64,000 nt of DNA from Mycolicibacterium sphagni (GCF_002250655.1 NZ_NOZR01000009.1:124001-188000); one strand, 5' to 3'. Counted from the stretch's first letter, positions 8,436 to 18,274 are shown. The notes: a model not told the origin generated them from the sequence alone. A program made the numbers and translations.

Positions 8436-9575
8436 ATGAGAAGCCGCGCCGCCATCGTCCGTCAGGCGGGCGACGCCTGGTCGATCGAAGACTTCGAGCT
8501 CGACCCCCCGCGCACCGGCGAGGTGCTGATCCAGATGGCCGCCGCCGGCCTCTGCCATTCCGACGACCACATCCGCAACAACTTCATGGCACCGCCCGGC
8601 GCCCCCAAGACCCGGCCACCGACGATCGGTGGCCACGAGGGCTCGGGCGTGGTGGTCGAGGTCGGGCCCGGCGTCACCGCGCTGGCCCAGGGCGACCATG
8701 TGGTGACGTCGTTCGTCGCGGTGTGCGGCCATTGCCGCTGGTGCTCGTCGGGCATGGAGTACCTGTGCGACAAGGGCGCCGGGGTGTTGGTCCCCGGCAT
8801 GCCGACCGACGGAACGTTCCGCCATCACACTCTCGACGGCGCCGACCTGGGCCACACGTCCAAGATCGGCGCCTTCGCCGAACACACCGTGGTCGCCGCC
8901 GATTCGCTGGTGAAGATCGACCCTGACATCCCGATGGTGCCTGCGGCGTTGCTGTCGTGCGCGGTCCCGACGGGCTACGGCTCGGCGGTCCATCGCGGCA
9001 ATGTGCGCGGCGGCGACACGGTCGTCGTGATCGGTGCCGGCGGCATCGGAACCGCCGCGATCCAGGGCGCCCGGATCAACGGCGCGACGACGATCGTCGC
9101 CGTGGATCCCCTTGAGAACAAACGCAAGTCGGCATCCGATTTCGGTGCCACCCATACGGCGGTGTGGGCCGCCGACGCCACCGACCTCGTCCGGGACCTC
9201 ACCCGCGGGGTGATGGCGGACTGCGTGGTCGTCTCCCCCTCCGACATCACCGGCGACGACGTGCGCGACGCACTCGCACTGACCCGCAAGGGGGGCACCT
9301 GCGTGCTGACCGGGATGGCTCCGGCCGGCCCGCTGCCCATGCATCTGGACATCCAGGACCTGGTGCTCATGAACAAAACCCTTTGTGGCACGGTGTTCGG
9401 GTCGTGCAATCCGCGTTCCGAAATCCCAATGCTGGCAAGCATGTACACCGCCGGACAGCTTCACCTCGACGAGATGATCACCCGTCGCTACCGCCTCGAC
9501 GAGATCAACACCGCATTTGACGACCTGCTGCGCGGCGAGTTGGTCCGCGGGGTGATCGATTTCGGGATCGCCTGA
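8436..9575 (+). CDS. Zinc-dependent medium-chain alcohol dehydrogenase (NDMA-dependent type)
   Basis: Oxidises an alcohol with a tightly held or free NAD. 379 residues. Catalytic zinc ligands are in GLCHSDDH (Cys40) and GGHEGSG; the structural zinc site is CGHCRWCSSGMEYLC. The Rossmann motif is VIGAGGIGTAA. The length and the residues around the structural zinc resemble actinobacterial NDMA-dependent alcohol dehydrogenases. The next gene begins six bases after the stop, so the two are co-transcribed, and an alcohol is a likely intermediate of the catabolic block. Confidence 0.87.
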   Translation: MRSRAAIVRQAGDAWSIEDFELDPPRTGEVLIQMAAAGLCHSDDHIRNNFMAPPGAPKTRPPTIGGHEGSGVVVEVGPGVTALAQGDHVVTSFVAVCGHCRWCSSGMEYLCDKGAGVLVPGMPTDGTFRHHTLDGADLGHTSKIGAFAEHTVVAADSLVKIDPDIPMVPAALLSCAVPTGYGSAVHRGNVRGGDTVVVIGAGGIGTAAIQGARINGATTIVAVDPLENKRKSASDFGATHTAVWAADATDLVRDLTRGVMADCVVVSPSDITGDDVRDALALTRKGGTCVLTGMAPAGPLPMHLDIQDLVLMNKTLCGTVFGSCNPRSEIPMLASMYTAGQLHLDEMITRRYRLDEINTAFDDLLRGELVRGVIDFGIA

Positions 9576-9580
9576 GCCCC

Positions 9581-11878
9581 ATGGTATCTCCACTATCGGG
9601 TATCAGGGTGCTCGAGATCGGCGACCGGATCGCCACCGCCTACTGCGGCAAATTGCTGCGTGACGCGGGCGCCGATGTGGTGATGGTCGAGCCGCCGCCC
9701 GGGCATCGGCTGCGACGCTACCGGCCCGTCGGTGTGCAGGAGTCTGCCGGTGACAGCCCGTTCTTCTCGTTCCTGGCCGGCGGCAAACGCAGTGTCACCA
9801 GCGCGACCGTTCCGCGCGAGTTGCTGGAGTGGGCCGACGTCGCAATCCTGGGAGCGACGCCGGCCGAAGCCACCGCCTTGGGCCTCGGCAGCGACGAAAT
9901 CGCCCGCTGCACAGCCGAAGTGATCACGGTGTCCGACTTCGGCTGGGCCGGGCCGTGGACCGAGTTGCCCGCCACCGAGTTCACCCTGCAGGCGTGGTGC
10001 GGATCGACCGGCTCCCGCGGCGAACCCGACCGCCCGCCGATCGCCGTCGGCGGCGACCTGGGCGAGTTCATCGCCGGCAGCTACGCCGCGTTCTTCGCCC
10101 TGGCCGCCTATCGCGGCGGCGGCTCGTTCGACCTGTCCGTCCTGGAAGCCATGACCACCTCCATGCAGGTGTTCTCTTGGCTGCGCAAGGAATTGATGCT
10201 CCTGGAGGTTCTCGGGCGGACCACCGAAGTACCCTCGGTCGAACGGGCCCAAGACGGCTACGTGGGCATCTCGATGGCCACCGCTCAGCAGTGGCAGGAC
10301 TTCTGCGCGATGGTCGAATGTCCCGACCTGGCCGACGTCCCGGAACTGCGCTTCCAGGTAGGCCGCTGGGAACAGCGGGATCTCATCCGAGCACGTACCG
10401 CCGACTTTTTCGCCACCCACACCGTCGCCGAGATCGTCGAGCTGGCGGCTCTGTTCAGGATCCCGATGACGGCGATCGGGAACGGCGAAACCCTCTCCGA
10501 GATGGATCATTTCGTCGCCCGGGGATCATTCCTCGACCACCCGGCCGGATTCCGGGCGCCGGGTCCGCCCTGGCGGATGAGCCGCACACCACCGCTGCCT
10601 CCCGCCCTGCCGCCCGCGCTGAGCGACACCGGTGTCGTCGGCATCTGGCCGCTCCGGGAACGGCAGCCCGCACGGTCGAGCCTGCCCCTCGACGGGGTCC
10701 GGGTGGTCGACCTGACGGCGTTCTGGGCCGGCCCGTCGGCTACCCATCTGCTGGCGATGCTCGGTGCCGACGTGGTGAAGATCGAATCTGTGCAGCGCCC
10801 GGACGGGATGCGCTTCGCCGGTGGCTTCCGCGAAGACGTCGAACGCTGGTGGGAGTACAGCTGGGTTTTCCACGGGGTGAACTCGGGCAAGCGGTCTGTG
10901 ACGTTGGACCTGGGATCCGAGGACGGCAGAACACTTTTCGGCCGCCTGGTCGCCGAGGCTGATGTGGTGATCGAGAACTTTACCCCGCGGGTGATGGAGA
11001 ACTTCGGGCTGGGCGACGAGCAGCTGCGCGGTTTCAACGAGCAGATCATCGAGGTCCGGATGCCGGGATTCGGCCTCGACGGGCCGTGGCGTGACCGGGT
11101 CGGCTTTGCGATGACGATGGAGCAGCTCGCCGGGCTGGCCTGGCTCACCGGATATCCCGACGGCCTGCCCACCGCGCCGCGCGGGGCGTGCGATCCGCTG
11201 GCCGGTGTGCACGCCGCCTTTCTCACGCTCGCCGCCCTCGAGCATCGGCGCCGCACCGGGCAGGGCCAGCTGATCGAGGTGCCGATGATCGATGTGGTCC
11301 TCAACGCCAGCGCCCTGCAGGTCATCGAGCGTGACGCCGCCGGTGTGCTGCTGACCCGCCAGGGTAACCGCGGGCACGAGTTCGCCGTGCAGAACGTCTA
11401 CGCCTGCGCCGGCGACGACCAGTGGATCGCCGTCAGCGTCCGCCACGACGGCGACTGGCAGGCACTCAAAGCTGTTCTCGGGCAGCCAATGTGGACACAC
11501 GGCGTCGACTACACCGCGGAGGAGGCCGACGTGATCGACGGGCACCTTGCCGGCTGGCTGAAAGACCAGGCCCGCGACGAGGCCGTCACCGCGCTGCTCA
11601 CGGCGGGTATTCCGGCCGCACCCGTGGTGCAGCCGCCCGAGGTGATTGACAACCCCGCACTGCGGGCCCGCGGCTTCTTCCAACCGATCGACCACCCGCT
11701 GTGTGGCCCACTGCCCTACTCGCGGCCACCGGTCACCGGGCATTTCGTCACCAGTGCCGCTCCGCTGTTGGGCCAGCACAACGCCGAAATCCTCGGCGGG
11801 TCACTGGGGTTGACGGATCACGAGTTGGACCGGCTGGCCGACGGCGACGTCATCGGAACCTGGCCGTTGGGATTGTGA
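9581..11878 (+). CDS. Double-length family III (CaiB/BaiF) CoA transferase
   Basis: Predicted acyl-CoA:carboxylate CoA-transferase. At 765 residues it is twice the usual length. Domain 1 (about 1-340) starts SGIRVLEIGDRIATAYCGK and keeps an aspartate in GGDLGEF; domain 2 (about 370-765) starts LDGVRVVDLTAFWAGPSATH and has the catalytic-aspartate region CDPLAGVHAAF. Both halves carry the GADVV(M/K)(V/I)E motif, so this is a tandem fusion rather than a long linker. It likely activates an acid made by the alcohol and aldehyde dehydrogenases and monooxygenases nearby. Its last 61 bases overlap the convergent monooxygenase gene. Confidence 0.85.
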   Translation: MVSPLSGIRVLEIGDRIATAYCGKLLRDAGADVVMVEPPPGHRLRRYRPVGVQESAGDSPFFSFLAGGKRSVTSATVPRELLEWADVAILGATPAEATALGLGSDEIARCTAEVITVSDFGWAGPWTELPATEFTLQAWCGSTGSRGEPDRPPIAVGGDLGEFIAGSYAAFFALAAYRGGGSFDLSVLEAMTTSMQVFSWLRKELMLLEVLGRTTEVPSVERAQDGYVGISMATAQQWQDFCAMVECPDLADVPELRFQVGRWEQRDLIRARTADFFATHTVAEIVELAALFRIPMTAIGNGETLSEMDHFVARGSFLDHPAGFRAPGPPWRMSRTPPLPPALPPALSDTGVVGIWPLRERQPARSSLPLDGVRVVDLTAFWAGPSATHLLAMLGADVVKIESVQRPDGMRFAGGFREDVERWWEYSWVFHGVNSGKRSVTLDLGSEDGRTLFGRLVAEADVVIENFTPRVMENFGLGDEQLRGFNEQIIEVRMPGFGLDGPWRDRVGFAMTMEQLAGLAWLTGYPDGLPTAPRGACDPLAGVHAAFLTLAALEHRRRTGQGQLIEVPMIDVVLNASALQVIERDAAGVLLTRQGNRGHEFAVQNVYACAGDDQWIAVSVRHDGDWQALKAVLGQPMWTHGVDYTAEEADVIDGHLAGWLKDQARDEAVTALLTAGIPAAPVVQPPEVIDNPALRARGFFQPIDHPLCGPLPYSRPPVTGHFVTSAAPLLGQHNAEILGGSLGLTDHELDRLADGDVIGTWPLGL

Positions 11879-13386
11879 TCGCCTGCCCGGTGGATCCAGT
11901 CGCGTGGCTTTAGGCGCCAGGTGCGCTTGGCGTACTCGAGCTCGTTGTACGGCCACTGCGTGACGATGCGCCCGCCCGGCGACCGGAAGTAGCTGCCGCA
12001 CTGTGTCCATACCGTCTGCTCGAGTTCGGCGGAGATCTCCTCGTTGAACCGCCGCTCGGCGTCGGGTCGTACCTCCAGCGTGCCGCCCCTGCGCATGAGC
12101 CGCCCGACCGCGTCGGCGACCAGCCGGGCGCCGGCCTCCAAGATGTAGACGATCGAGTTTCCGCCCTGGTTGGTGTTGGGTCCGTACAGCATCAGGAAAT
12201 TCGGGTAGCCGCTGACGGCCACGCCGAGATAGGCACTCGGGTCTTCACCCCACCGCTCATGTAGTGACTGGCCGTCGACCCCGATCACCTCTATGCCCGA
12301 TAGGTAGTGGTTGGTCTGGAATCCGGTGGCCAGCACAATGGCGTCGACATCGGTCGCCGAGGCGGGCGTACACACGCCCGCCTCGGTGATCTTCTCGATC
12401 GGCTCGGTCACCAGCGATACGTTGTCTCGCTGCAGCGCGGCGTAGTAGTCGCCGCCCAGCAGCACCCGCTTACAGCGGAACGGATAGTCCGGAGTCAAGG
12501 CCTCGCGCAGCCGTTCGTCGGCGACAGTGCGGTGTAGAAATTTCTCCGCGATGCCCTGCCGCCCGGCGACCAGCGGGTCGTCGATCCGCAATGCCGTGTT
12601 GTCGTGCTGCTCTTTCCACAGCCGCCATCGCTCGCGACGCGCGGCGAGCGGGCTGCGACGGAACCGGCCGAGTTCCTCGGCGCTGAACGCACGGTCGTCC
12701 TTGGGCACCATCCATGGCGGCGTGCGCTGGAAGACGGTCACCTCGGTGGCGACCTTCGCCAGTTCCGGAACGATCTGCACGGCACTGGCTCCCGTGCCGA
12801 TCACCGCCACCCGGCAACCGCTGAGGTCGGCGCGGGGGTCCCACCGCGAGGTGTGCATGATAGACCCGCCGAAGTCGGACAGGCCGTCGATGTCGGGCAG
12901 CTTCGGCTCGCCGAACAAGCCCACCGCGCTGACCACGACATCGGCGGAGAACCCGAAAACCCCTCCGGTGGAGACCGATTCGAGGTCGAGATCCCATTGC
13001 GACGTGCTCGCATTCCACTGCATGCTCCGCACCGCGGTCCCAGTGAGCAAATGACGGTCCAGATCGAAATCCTTGGCCACCGTCTCCAGATACTCCAGGA
13101 TCTCCGGCTGGCGGGCGTAGGTACGGCTCCAGTTTCGGTTCGGGGCGAACGAGAACGAATACAGGTGGCTCTGGATATCGCACGCCGCACCGGGATAAGT
13201 GTTCAGCCGCCAGGTTCCGCCCACGCCGTCGCAGCGTTCGATGATCACCAGGTCGTCGACACCGATGCGCCGCAATGCCACGGCGGCAGCCAGGCCGCCG
13301 AACCCGGCGCCGATGATCGCCACGCGTGGTGAGTGACGCCGCCGAAGGGCCACCCGCAAACGCCCCGCCAGGTAGCGCTTGGTCAT
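11818..13386 (-). CDS. Flavin-containing (Baeyer-Villiger-type) monooxygenase 2
   Basis: FAD/NADPH-dependent class B monooxygenase, 522 residues. FAD motif AIIGAGFGGLAAA near residue 25, then GVGGTWRLNTYPGAACD, the signature region FGGSIMHTSRWDP and the NADPH motif VAVIGTGASAVQIVPELA. The signature resembles FxGxxxHTxxW of Baeyer-Villiger enzymes. The ATG overlaps the stop of the upstream monooxygenase by four bases (ATGA). Last gene of the arcA-ALDH-monooxygenase run. Substrate unknown; ketones or steroid-like compounds are typical. Confidence 0.87.
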   Translation of the reverse strand: MTKRYLAGRLRVALRRRHSPRVAIIGAGFGGLAAAVALRRIGVDDLVIIERCDGVGGTWRLNTYPGAACDIQSHLYSFSFAPNRNWSRTYARQPEILEYLETVAKDFDLDRHLLTGTAVRSMQWNASTSQWDLDLESVSTGGVFGFSADVVVSAVGLFGEPKLPDIDGLSDFGGSIMHTSRWDPRADLSGCRVAVIGTGASAVQIVPELAKVATEVTVFQRTPPWMVPKDDRAFSAEELGRFRRSPLAARRERWRLWKEQHDNTALRIDDPLVAGRQGIAEKFLHRTVADERLREALTPDYPFRCKRVLLGGDYYAALQRDNVSLVTEPIEKITEAGVCTPASATDVDAIVLATGFQTNHYLSGIEVIGVDGQSLHERWGEDPSAYLGVAVSGYPNFLMLYGPNTNQGGNSIVYILEAGARLVADAVGRLMRRGGTLEVRPDAERRFNEEISAELEQTVWTQCGSYFRSPGGRIVTQWPYNELEYAKRTWRLKPRDWIHRAGDHNPNGQVPMTSPSASRSNS

Positions 13387-15128
13387 CCACGACCGCCGTC
13401 AGCGATGTCGAGCCCCGCGAGCGTGCCATCAGTTCGCCACGCCGCCAGGATGTCGGCGTATTCGGTTGGTGTGCCGTAGAAGAAGCTGCCCTGCCGCGTT
13501 GTAGCGTTGGCCTGCCCCTCGCGGTTGTAATAGCCGGGCGTGCAGGACCGGGCGCGCTCAGCGGTTCCCGCCGATCTGCCCACCACGATCTCGACCCAGC
13601 CGTCCTCGGCGCCGGTGGTCGGTTCCAGCCGGGTGACGTCACGCGCGAGTGCCTCGGCGATGATCCAGGCGACATGCGAGGCCTGGACGTCGAGCAGGTA
13701 CGGGAAGTTCACCGTAAACCCCGACTGCGCAATGCTTTCGACGAACAGGTTGGGAAAGCCCGTCACGAGTAACCCGTGCAGCGTCCGGATACCGTCGCGC
13801 CACTTGTCGGTCAGGGTGCGCCCGTCGGCGCCGAGGATTTCGAAGCCGGTGCGCCGAGAGTACTCGGTGCCCACTTCGAAACCCGTCGCGAAGATCAGGC
13901 AGTCGAGCAGATGCTCGACGCCGTCGACCACGACACCGCGTTCGGTGATGCACTGCACGCCTTGCCCGTGCGTGTCCACCAGAGTCACGTTGGGCCGGTT
14001 GAACGTTGCCAGGTAGTCGTCGTGGAAGCACGGCCGCTTGCAGAAGTAGCCGTACCAGGGTTTGAGTGCCTCGGCGGTGCCACGATCGGTGACCGTCGCG
14101 TCCACCCGGGCGCGGACCTCTTCCATCTTCGCGAAGTCGGCCAGCTCGCCGTCCCTCATCACCAGCAGCGTCTTGGTGATCGAGGTCCAGGCGTCGGCGA
14201 CCAGATCCTCGTCAGCCTCGCCGCCGGCGGTGAGCTGCTGGAAGTTCTCGATCCGGCGGCGTTGCCAGCCGGGCGTCAGGCCGGCCACCCACTGCGGATC
14301 GGTCGGCTGGTTGTTGCGGACGTCGACCGAGGACGGCGTGCGCTGGAACACCGACAGGTGCCGCACCGCCCGCGCCAGGTGCGGTACGCACTGTACGGCC
14401 GTCGCACCGGTGCCGACGATGCCGATTCGCTTGTCCGCCAGCAGTTCCAGGTCTTTACCCGTGTAGTCGTAATCCCACCGGCTGGTGTGGAAGGTGTGCC
14501 CGGCGAACGACTCGATGCCTGGGATGCCGGGCAGCTTCGGCTTCTGCAGATAGCCGTTGGCCATCGAGACGAAGCGGGCGCGGATCGCGTCGCCGCGGTC
14601 GGTGTGCACGATCCAACGCGAGAGCTGTTCGTCCCACCGGATCTGCCGGACATCGGTGTGCAGGCAGGCATCTCGATACAGGTCGTAATGCTCGGCGATA
14701 CGCTGGCAGTGCGCGAAGATCTCCGGGCCCTTGGCATATTTCTCGGTCGGTACGTAGCCGGTCTCTTCCAGCAGTGGCAGGTAGACGTAGGACTCCACAT
14801 CGCAGGCGATGCCGGGGTAGCGGTTCCAGTACCAGGTGCCGCCGACGTCGGCGGCCTTGTCGATCAGCCGGATCCCGTCGACGCCGAGTTCGCGCAGGCG
14901 TGCCCCGGTCAGCAGGCCACCGAATCCGGCCCCGACGATCGCGACGTCCACCTCGTCGGTCAGCGGCTCGCGGTCGGCCGGTTCACCCGACCAGGGATCG
15001 CGTGCGAATCCCGCGAAATCACCCGCCACCTCGACGTACTGCGCGATCCCGTCGGGGCGCAGCCGGATCTCACGCTCGTGTGCGTAGCGAGCGCGCAGCG
15101 CATCGGGATCGAAGGGCAGGCCGGTCAC
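13383..15128 (-). CDS. Baeyer-Villiger monooxygenase 1 (cyclohexanone/phenylacetone type)
   Basis: Inserts oxygen next to a ketone to give an ester or lactone, using FAD and NADPH. 581 residues, longer than monooxygenase 2 as expected for the type I enzymes. VAIVGAGFGGLLTG near residue 63, GGTWYWNRYPGIACD, the fingerprint FAGHTFHTSRWDYD and the second Rossmann motif IGIVGTGATAVQC. It starts ten bases after the aldehyde dehydrogenase stop and overlaps the next monooxygenase by four bases, so it lies in the middle of a coupled run. Confidence 0.9.
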   Translation of the reverse strand: MTGLPFDPDALRARYAHEREIRLRPDGIAQYVEVAGDFAGFARDPWSGEPADREPLTDEVDVAIVGAGFGGLLTGARLRELGVDGIRLIDKAADVGGTWYWNRYPGIACDVESYVYLPLLEETGYVPTEKYAKGPEIFAHCQRIAEHYDLYRDACLHTDVRQIRWDEQLSRWIVHTDRGDAIRARFVSMANGYLQKPKLPGIPGIESFAGHTFHTSRWDYDYTGKDLELLADKRIGIVGTGATAVQCVPHLARAVRHLSVFQRTPSSVDVRNNQPTDPQWVAGLTPGWQRRRIENFQQLTAGGEADEDLVADAWTSITKTLLVMRDGELADFAKMEEVRARVDATVTDRGTAEALKPWYGYFCKRPCFHDDYLATFNRPNVTLVDTHGQGVQCITERGVVVDGVEHLLDCLIFATGFEVGTEYSRRTGFEILGADGRTLTDKWRDGIRTLHGLLVTGFPNLFVESIAQSGFTVNFPYLLDVQASHVAWIIAEALARDVTRLEPTTGAEDGWVEIVVGRSAGTAERARSCTPGYYNREGQANATTRQGSFFYGTPTEYADILAAWRTDGTLAGLDIADGGRG

Positions 15129-15138
15129 GTTGTCCGCA

Positions 15139-16590
15139 CTATAGGTCTACCGCGATGGCGATCACCTTGGTCTCGAGGTATTCCTCGAAACCCGCCAGCC
15201 CCATCTCGCGCCCGTTGCCGGACTGTTTGTAGCCGCCGAACGGCACGTCGGCGGAGTACCACACTCCCCCATTCACACTGACCGTGCCGGTCCGCAGCCG
15301 TGCCGCCACGGCCTCCGCACGATCCGAGTCCGCACTCCATACCGCCGCCGACAGGCCGTACGGCGAGTCGTTGGCGATGCGGATCGCATCGTCGTCGCCG
15401 TCATGGGCCACCACCACCAGCACCGGGCCGAAGATCTCCTCGCGGGCCACCCGTGCCGAATTGTCCAGCCCGCGAATCACCGTCGGTGCGATGAAATAAC
15501 CCAGGCTCAGCCCGGCGGGTCTGCCGCCGCCACAGGCGAACGATCCACCCTCGGCCACAGCGAGATCCAGGTAGCCCTTGACCCGGTCCCGCTGGCGGGC
15601 CGAGATCAGTGGCCCGCACACGGTGGCAGGGTCGGTCGGGTCGCCGACCGGGATGTCGGCCATCGCAGCGGCCGCGGCGTCGACGGCGTCGTCATAGCGG
15701 TCACGAGGCACCAGCAGCCGGGTGGTGAACGCGCAGCCCTGCCCGGCGTGCCGGGAGACGGCCACTGCCGCCGCACCGCAGGCCAGCGCCAGGTCGGCGT
15801 CGTCGAGGACGACGAAGGCCGACTTGCCGCCGAGCTCGAGGCAGACCTTGGTGATGGTCGGCGCCGCGGCGGCCATCACCGCCGTACCCGTGGTGCTGGA
15901 CCCGGTGAAGGACACCAGGTCGACTCGGGCGTCCTCGCAGAGTCGCGCGCCGATCCGGGGGTCGCTGGAGGTAACGATGTTGACAACTCCAGGTGGAAAG
16001 TCGGTGTGCTCAGCGATGATTCGCCCGACATGGGCGGCACACCACGGCGTCTCGGGGGCCGGCTTGAGCACCACGGTGTTGCCGGCGGCCAACGCCGGCC
16101 CGAGTTTGGCGAGGTTGATCTGATGCGGGAAGTTGAACGGGGTGATCGCGCCGACGACACCGTAGGGCTCACGCACCAAGTCACGCCGCGTCGCGATCCC
16201 CATCGGGGACGCCAGACCCAGATCAGTTCGCCACGAATAATTTTCGGCGATATCGGCGGGAGACGCGAGATCGTTGACCGGACCCTGTAGGTGCGAGCCA
16301 TGGGTGCCCGTGATCGGGGCGCCCACCTCGGCGACGGTCACCGCCCGCAGTTCCTCTATCTCGGCGTTCAGCGCCGTCCGCAACTGGCGCAGGCAGTGCA
16401 CCCGCAGCGCGACATCGCGCGACCAGTCGGTGTCGTCGAACGCTGATCGCGCCGCGCCGATCGCCCGGGCCATGTCGGCGGCGTCGGCGTCGGCGGCCAA
16501 CCCGATCGGCTCTTCGGTGGCCGGGTTGATCGTGCTGAACGTGCCAGAGCCTCCGGCGACCAGATGGCCGTCGATCAGCAGGTCGGTCAC
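15139..16590 (-). CDS. Aldehyde dehydrogenase family protein
   Basis: NAD(P)-dependent aldehyde oxidation. 483 residues from the GTG at 16590. That start is chosen because it overlaps the arcA stop (GTGA) and gives [14 protein letters not shown], the usual ALDH beginning. General-base glutamate in LELGGKSAF, catalytic cysteine in [11 protein letters not shown], and [10 protein letters not shown] near the C-terminus. It probably oxidises an aldehyde released after Baeyer-Villiger oxidation and ester cleavage; no esterase is adjacent. Confidence 0.9.
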   Translation of the reverse strand: MTDLLIDGHLVAGGSGTFSTINPATEEPIGLAADADAADMARAIGAARSAFDDTDWSRDVALRVHCLRQLRTALNAEIEELRAVTVAEVGAPITGTHGSHLQGPVNDLASPADIAENYSWRTDLGLASPMGIATRRDLVREPYGVVGAITPFNFPHQINLAKLGPALAAGNTVVLKPAPETPWCAAHVGRIIAEHTDFPPGVVNIVTSSDPRIGARLCEDARVDLVSFTGSSTTGTAVMAAAAPTITKVCLELGGKSAFVVLDDADLALACGAAAVAVSRHAGQGCAFTTRLLVPRDRYDDAVDAAAAAMADIPVGDPTDPATVCGPLISARQRDRVKGYLDLAVAEGGSFACGGGRPAGLSLGYFIAPTVIRGLDNSARVAREEIFGPVLVVVAHDGDDDAIRIANDSPYGLSAAVWSADSDRAEAVAARLRTGTVSVNGGVWYSADVPFGGYKQSGNGREMGLAGFEEYLETKVIAIAVDL

Positions 16591-17795
16591 AGCGGATCCC
16601 GGGCGACCGGGCACGACATGCACCGCGGTCCGCCGCGCCCGGTACCGAGCTCCGAGGCGGCGATGGGCAACACCTCGATGCCCGAATCCTGCAGCCGGGC
16701 ATTGGTTTCGGTGTTGCGCTCATAGGCGACGACAACGCCGGGCGCCAATGCCAGCGTGTTGTTGCCGTCGTCCCACTGTTCACGCTCGGCTGTCACCGGG
16801 TCCAGCCCGGTGTCGATGACCCGCAGCTGCTCGATCTCCATCGCCTCGGCGGCGGCCTTCACGAATGGCGCCTCGTCGAGGATCGTCACGCCGTCGGGGG
16901 TCCGTTTGATGGTGAACGCCGACAGTGAGTCGCTGATCGCGGGATACATCACCACTGCGTCGACATCGACCATCGTGCAGACGGTGTCCAGGTGCATCTG
17001 AGCCCGCTCCTGCGCGATCGGGACCGCCAGCACGGTGTGGGCGAGCCCGTCGTCGAACAGGCTGCGCGCCAACGCTTCCGCACCTGCCGGTGTGGTGCGT
17101 TCCCCCACGCCGACGGCCACCACACCGGGCGAGAGCAGCAGCACGTCACCGCCTTCTACCGGCGCGGTGTGGGACTCGTAGGCGCGGCGGACACCGAGGA
17201 ACCGCGGGTGGTGGGCGTAGATCAGGTCGGTCAGCGAGGTTTCGCGGATCCGGGCCGGCAGCGCCAGCGAGGTGATCGCCACCCGCGGGCCGATCCAGAA
17301 CGACGAGTCGCGGGTGAACAGCAGATTGGGCAGCGGCTCGATGACGAAGTCGCCACCGTGGTGCATGCGCCGCACCAGCGACGTGTCGGCATTCGCGCTG
17401 GACGGCAACTCGGTGAAGGTCATCCCCGCGGTCAGCACGTGCGCCAGCGCCGCGGGCTCCAAGCTGCGCAGATAGGCCGAGAGTTCTTGCGCCAGGGGCA
17501 GTCCCAGACGCCGGGCATCCACGGCCGCGGAAATCCCTTGTATCCGCGCGGCTCCGCTGTTCAGCGCTTCGGTCAGCAACTCGGCCAGTAGCAAGACTTC
17601 CACACCCCGCGACCGCAGCAGATCGGCGAACGCATCGTGCTCCTGCTGGGCTCGAGACACCCACGGCAGGCCGTCGAAGAGCAGTTTGTCGTTGTTGCGG
17701 GGGGTGAGCCGCTGCAGCTCGGCTCCGGGCCGGTGCAGGATCACGACCCGCAGCGTCCCGACCTCTGAGTTGGCGCCCAGCACGGTGGCAGTCAC
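16587..17795 (-). CDS. arcA: Arginine deiminase
   Basis: Hydrolyses L-arginine to citrulline and ammonia. 402 residues, the same as I recall for M. tuberculosis Rv1001. Catalytic cysteine is in GGPRCMSCP (Cys392), the histidine in QMHLDTVCT, and the guanidinium-binding segments are FTRDSSFW and [11 protein letters not shown] at 17795 is preferred because TACGGT lies exactly seven bases upstream (leaderless); GTG at 17804 is three codons longer. There is no ornithine carbamoyltransferase or carbamate kinase beside it. Instead it is coupled by a 4-bp overlap to an aldehyde dehydrogenase, an unusual partner. Confidence 0.93.
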   Translation of the reverse strand: MTATVLGANSEVGTLRVVILHRPGAELQRLTPRNNDKLLFDGLPWVSRAQQEHDAFADLLRSRGVEVLLLAELLTEALNSGAARIQGISAAVDARRLGLPLAQELSAYLRSLEPAALAHVLTAGMTFTELPSSANADTSLVRRMHHGGDFVIEPLPNLLFTRDSSFWIGPRVAITSLALPARIRETSLTDLIYAHHPRFLGVRRAYESHTAPVEGGDVLLLSPGVVAVGVGERTTPAGAEALARSLFDDGLAHTVLAVPIAQERAQMHLDTVCTMVDVDAVVMYPAISDSLSAFTIKRTPDGVTILDEAPFVKAAAEAMEIEQLRVIDTGLDPVTAEREQWDDGNNTLALAPGVVVAYERNTETNARLQDSGIEVLPIAASELGTGRGGPRCMSCPVARDPL

Positions 17796-17802
17796 GTTTA
17801 GC

Positions 17803-17808
17803 ACCGTA
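17803..17808 (-). promoter_or_regulatory. -10 element of arcA
   Basis: On the minus strand TACGGT is followed by seven bases and the GTG at 17795. The SoxR-box palindrome at 17825-17840 lies at the position of the -35 region. Confidence 0.5.
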
Positions 17809-17824
17809 ACAACAGGTCAGCCAG

Positions 17825-17840
17825 CTCAACTATCGTTGAG
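17825..17840. promoter_or_regulatory. SoxR-box-like operator between arcA and soxR
   Basis: CTCAAC-TATC-GTTGAG is a palindrome with perfect 6-bp arms. The outer CTCAA/TTGAG matches the SoxR box half-sites. It contains the presumed soxR -10 (TATCGT, six bases before the GTG) and abuts the -35 region of arcA, so one bound dimer could act on both promoters. Confidence 0.6.
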
Positions 17841-17842
17841 AT

Positions 17843-18274
17843 GTGACCGAGCAGGAATTGACGCCCGGCGAGCTCGCCCTGCGGGCCGGCGTTGCGATCT
17901 CGGCCCTGCACTTCTACGAACGCCAAGGTCTGATCAGCAGCCGCCGGACCTCCGGCAACCAGCGCCGCTACGCCCGCGACACCCTGCGCCGGGTGGCCTT
18001 CATCCGGATGTCCCAGCGCCTCGGCATACCCCTGGCGCGGGTCAGGGAGGCGCTGGCGTCGCTGCCCACCGACCGCGTGCCGACGAGCCGGGATTGGGCA
18101 CGGCTGTCGGCGGGCTGGCGCGAGGACCTCGACGAGCGGATCCTGCATCTACAGCGGTTGCGCGACAACCTCGCCGACTGCATCGGCTGTGGCTGCCTGA
18201 GCCTGCGCAGCTGCGCGCTGTCGAACCCCGAAGACGTGCTCGCCGGCCAGGGCCCCGGAGCGTCTCGGCTGTAG
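17843..18274 (+). CDS. soxR: Redox-sensing MerR-family regulator SoxR
   Basis: [2Fe-2S] transcription factor responding to redox-active compounds. 143 residues from a GTG directly behind the palindrome. MerR helix-turn-helix (ELALRAGVAISALHFYERQG) at the N-terminus, dimerisation helix, then the cluster ligands in CIGCGCLSLRSC: Cys113, Cys116, Cys118 and Cys124, the standard C-x2-C-x-C-x5-C spacing. Divergent from arcA and its coupled oxidative genes. Actinobacterial SoxR proteins usually control a few oxidoreductase or efflux genes rather than a superoxide response. Confidence 0.92.
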   Translation: MTEQELTPGELALRAGVAISALHFYERQGLISSRRTSGNQRRYARDTLRRVAFIRMSQRLGIPLARVREALASLPTDRVPTSRDWARLSAGWREDLDERILHLQRLRDNLADCIGCGCLSLRSCALSNPEDVLAGQGPGASRL

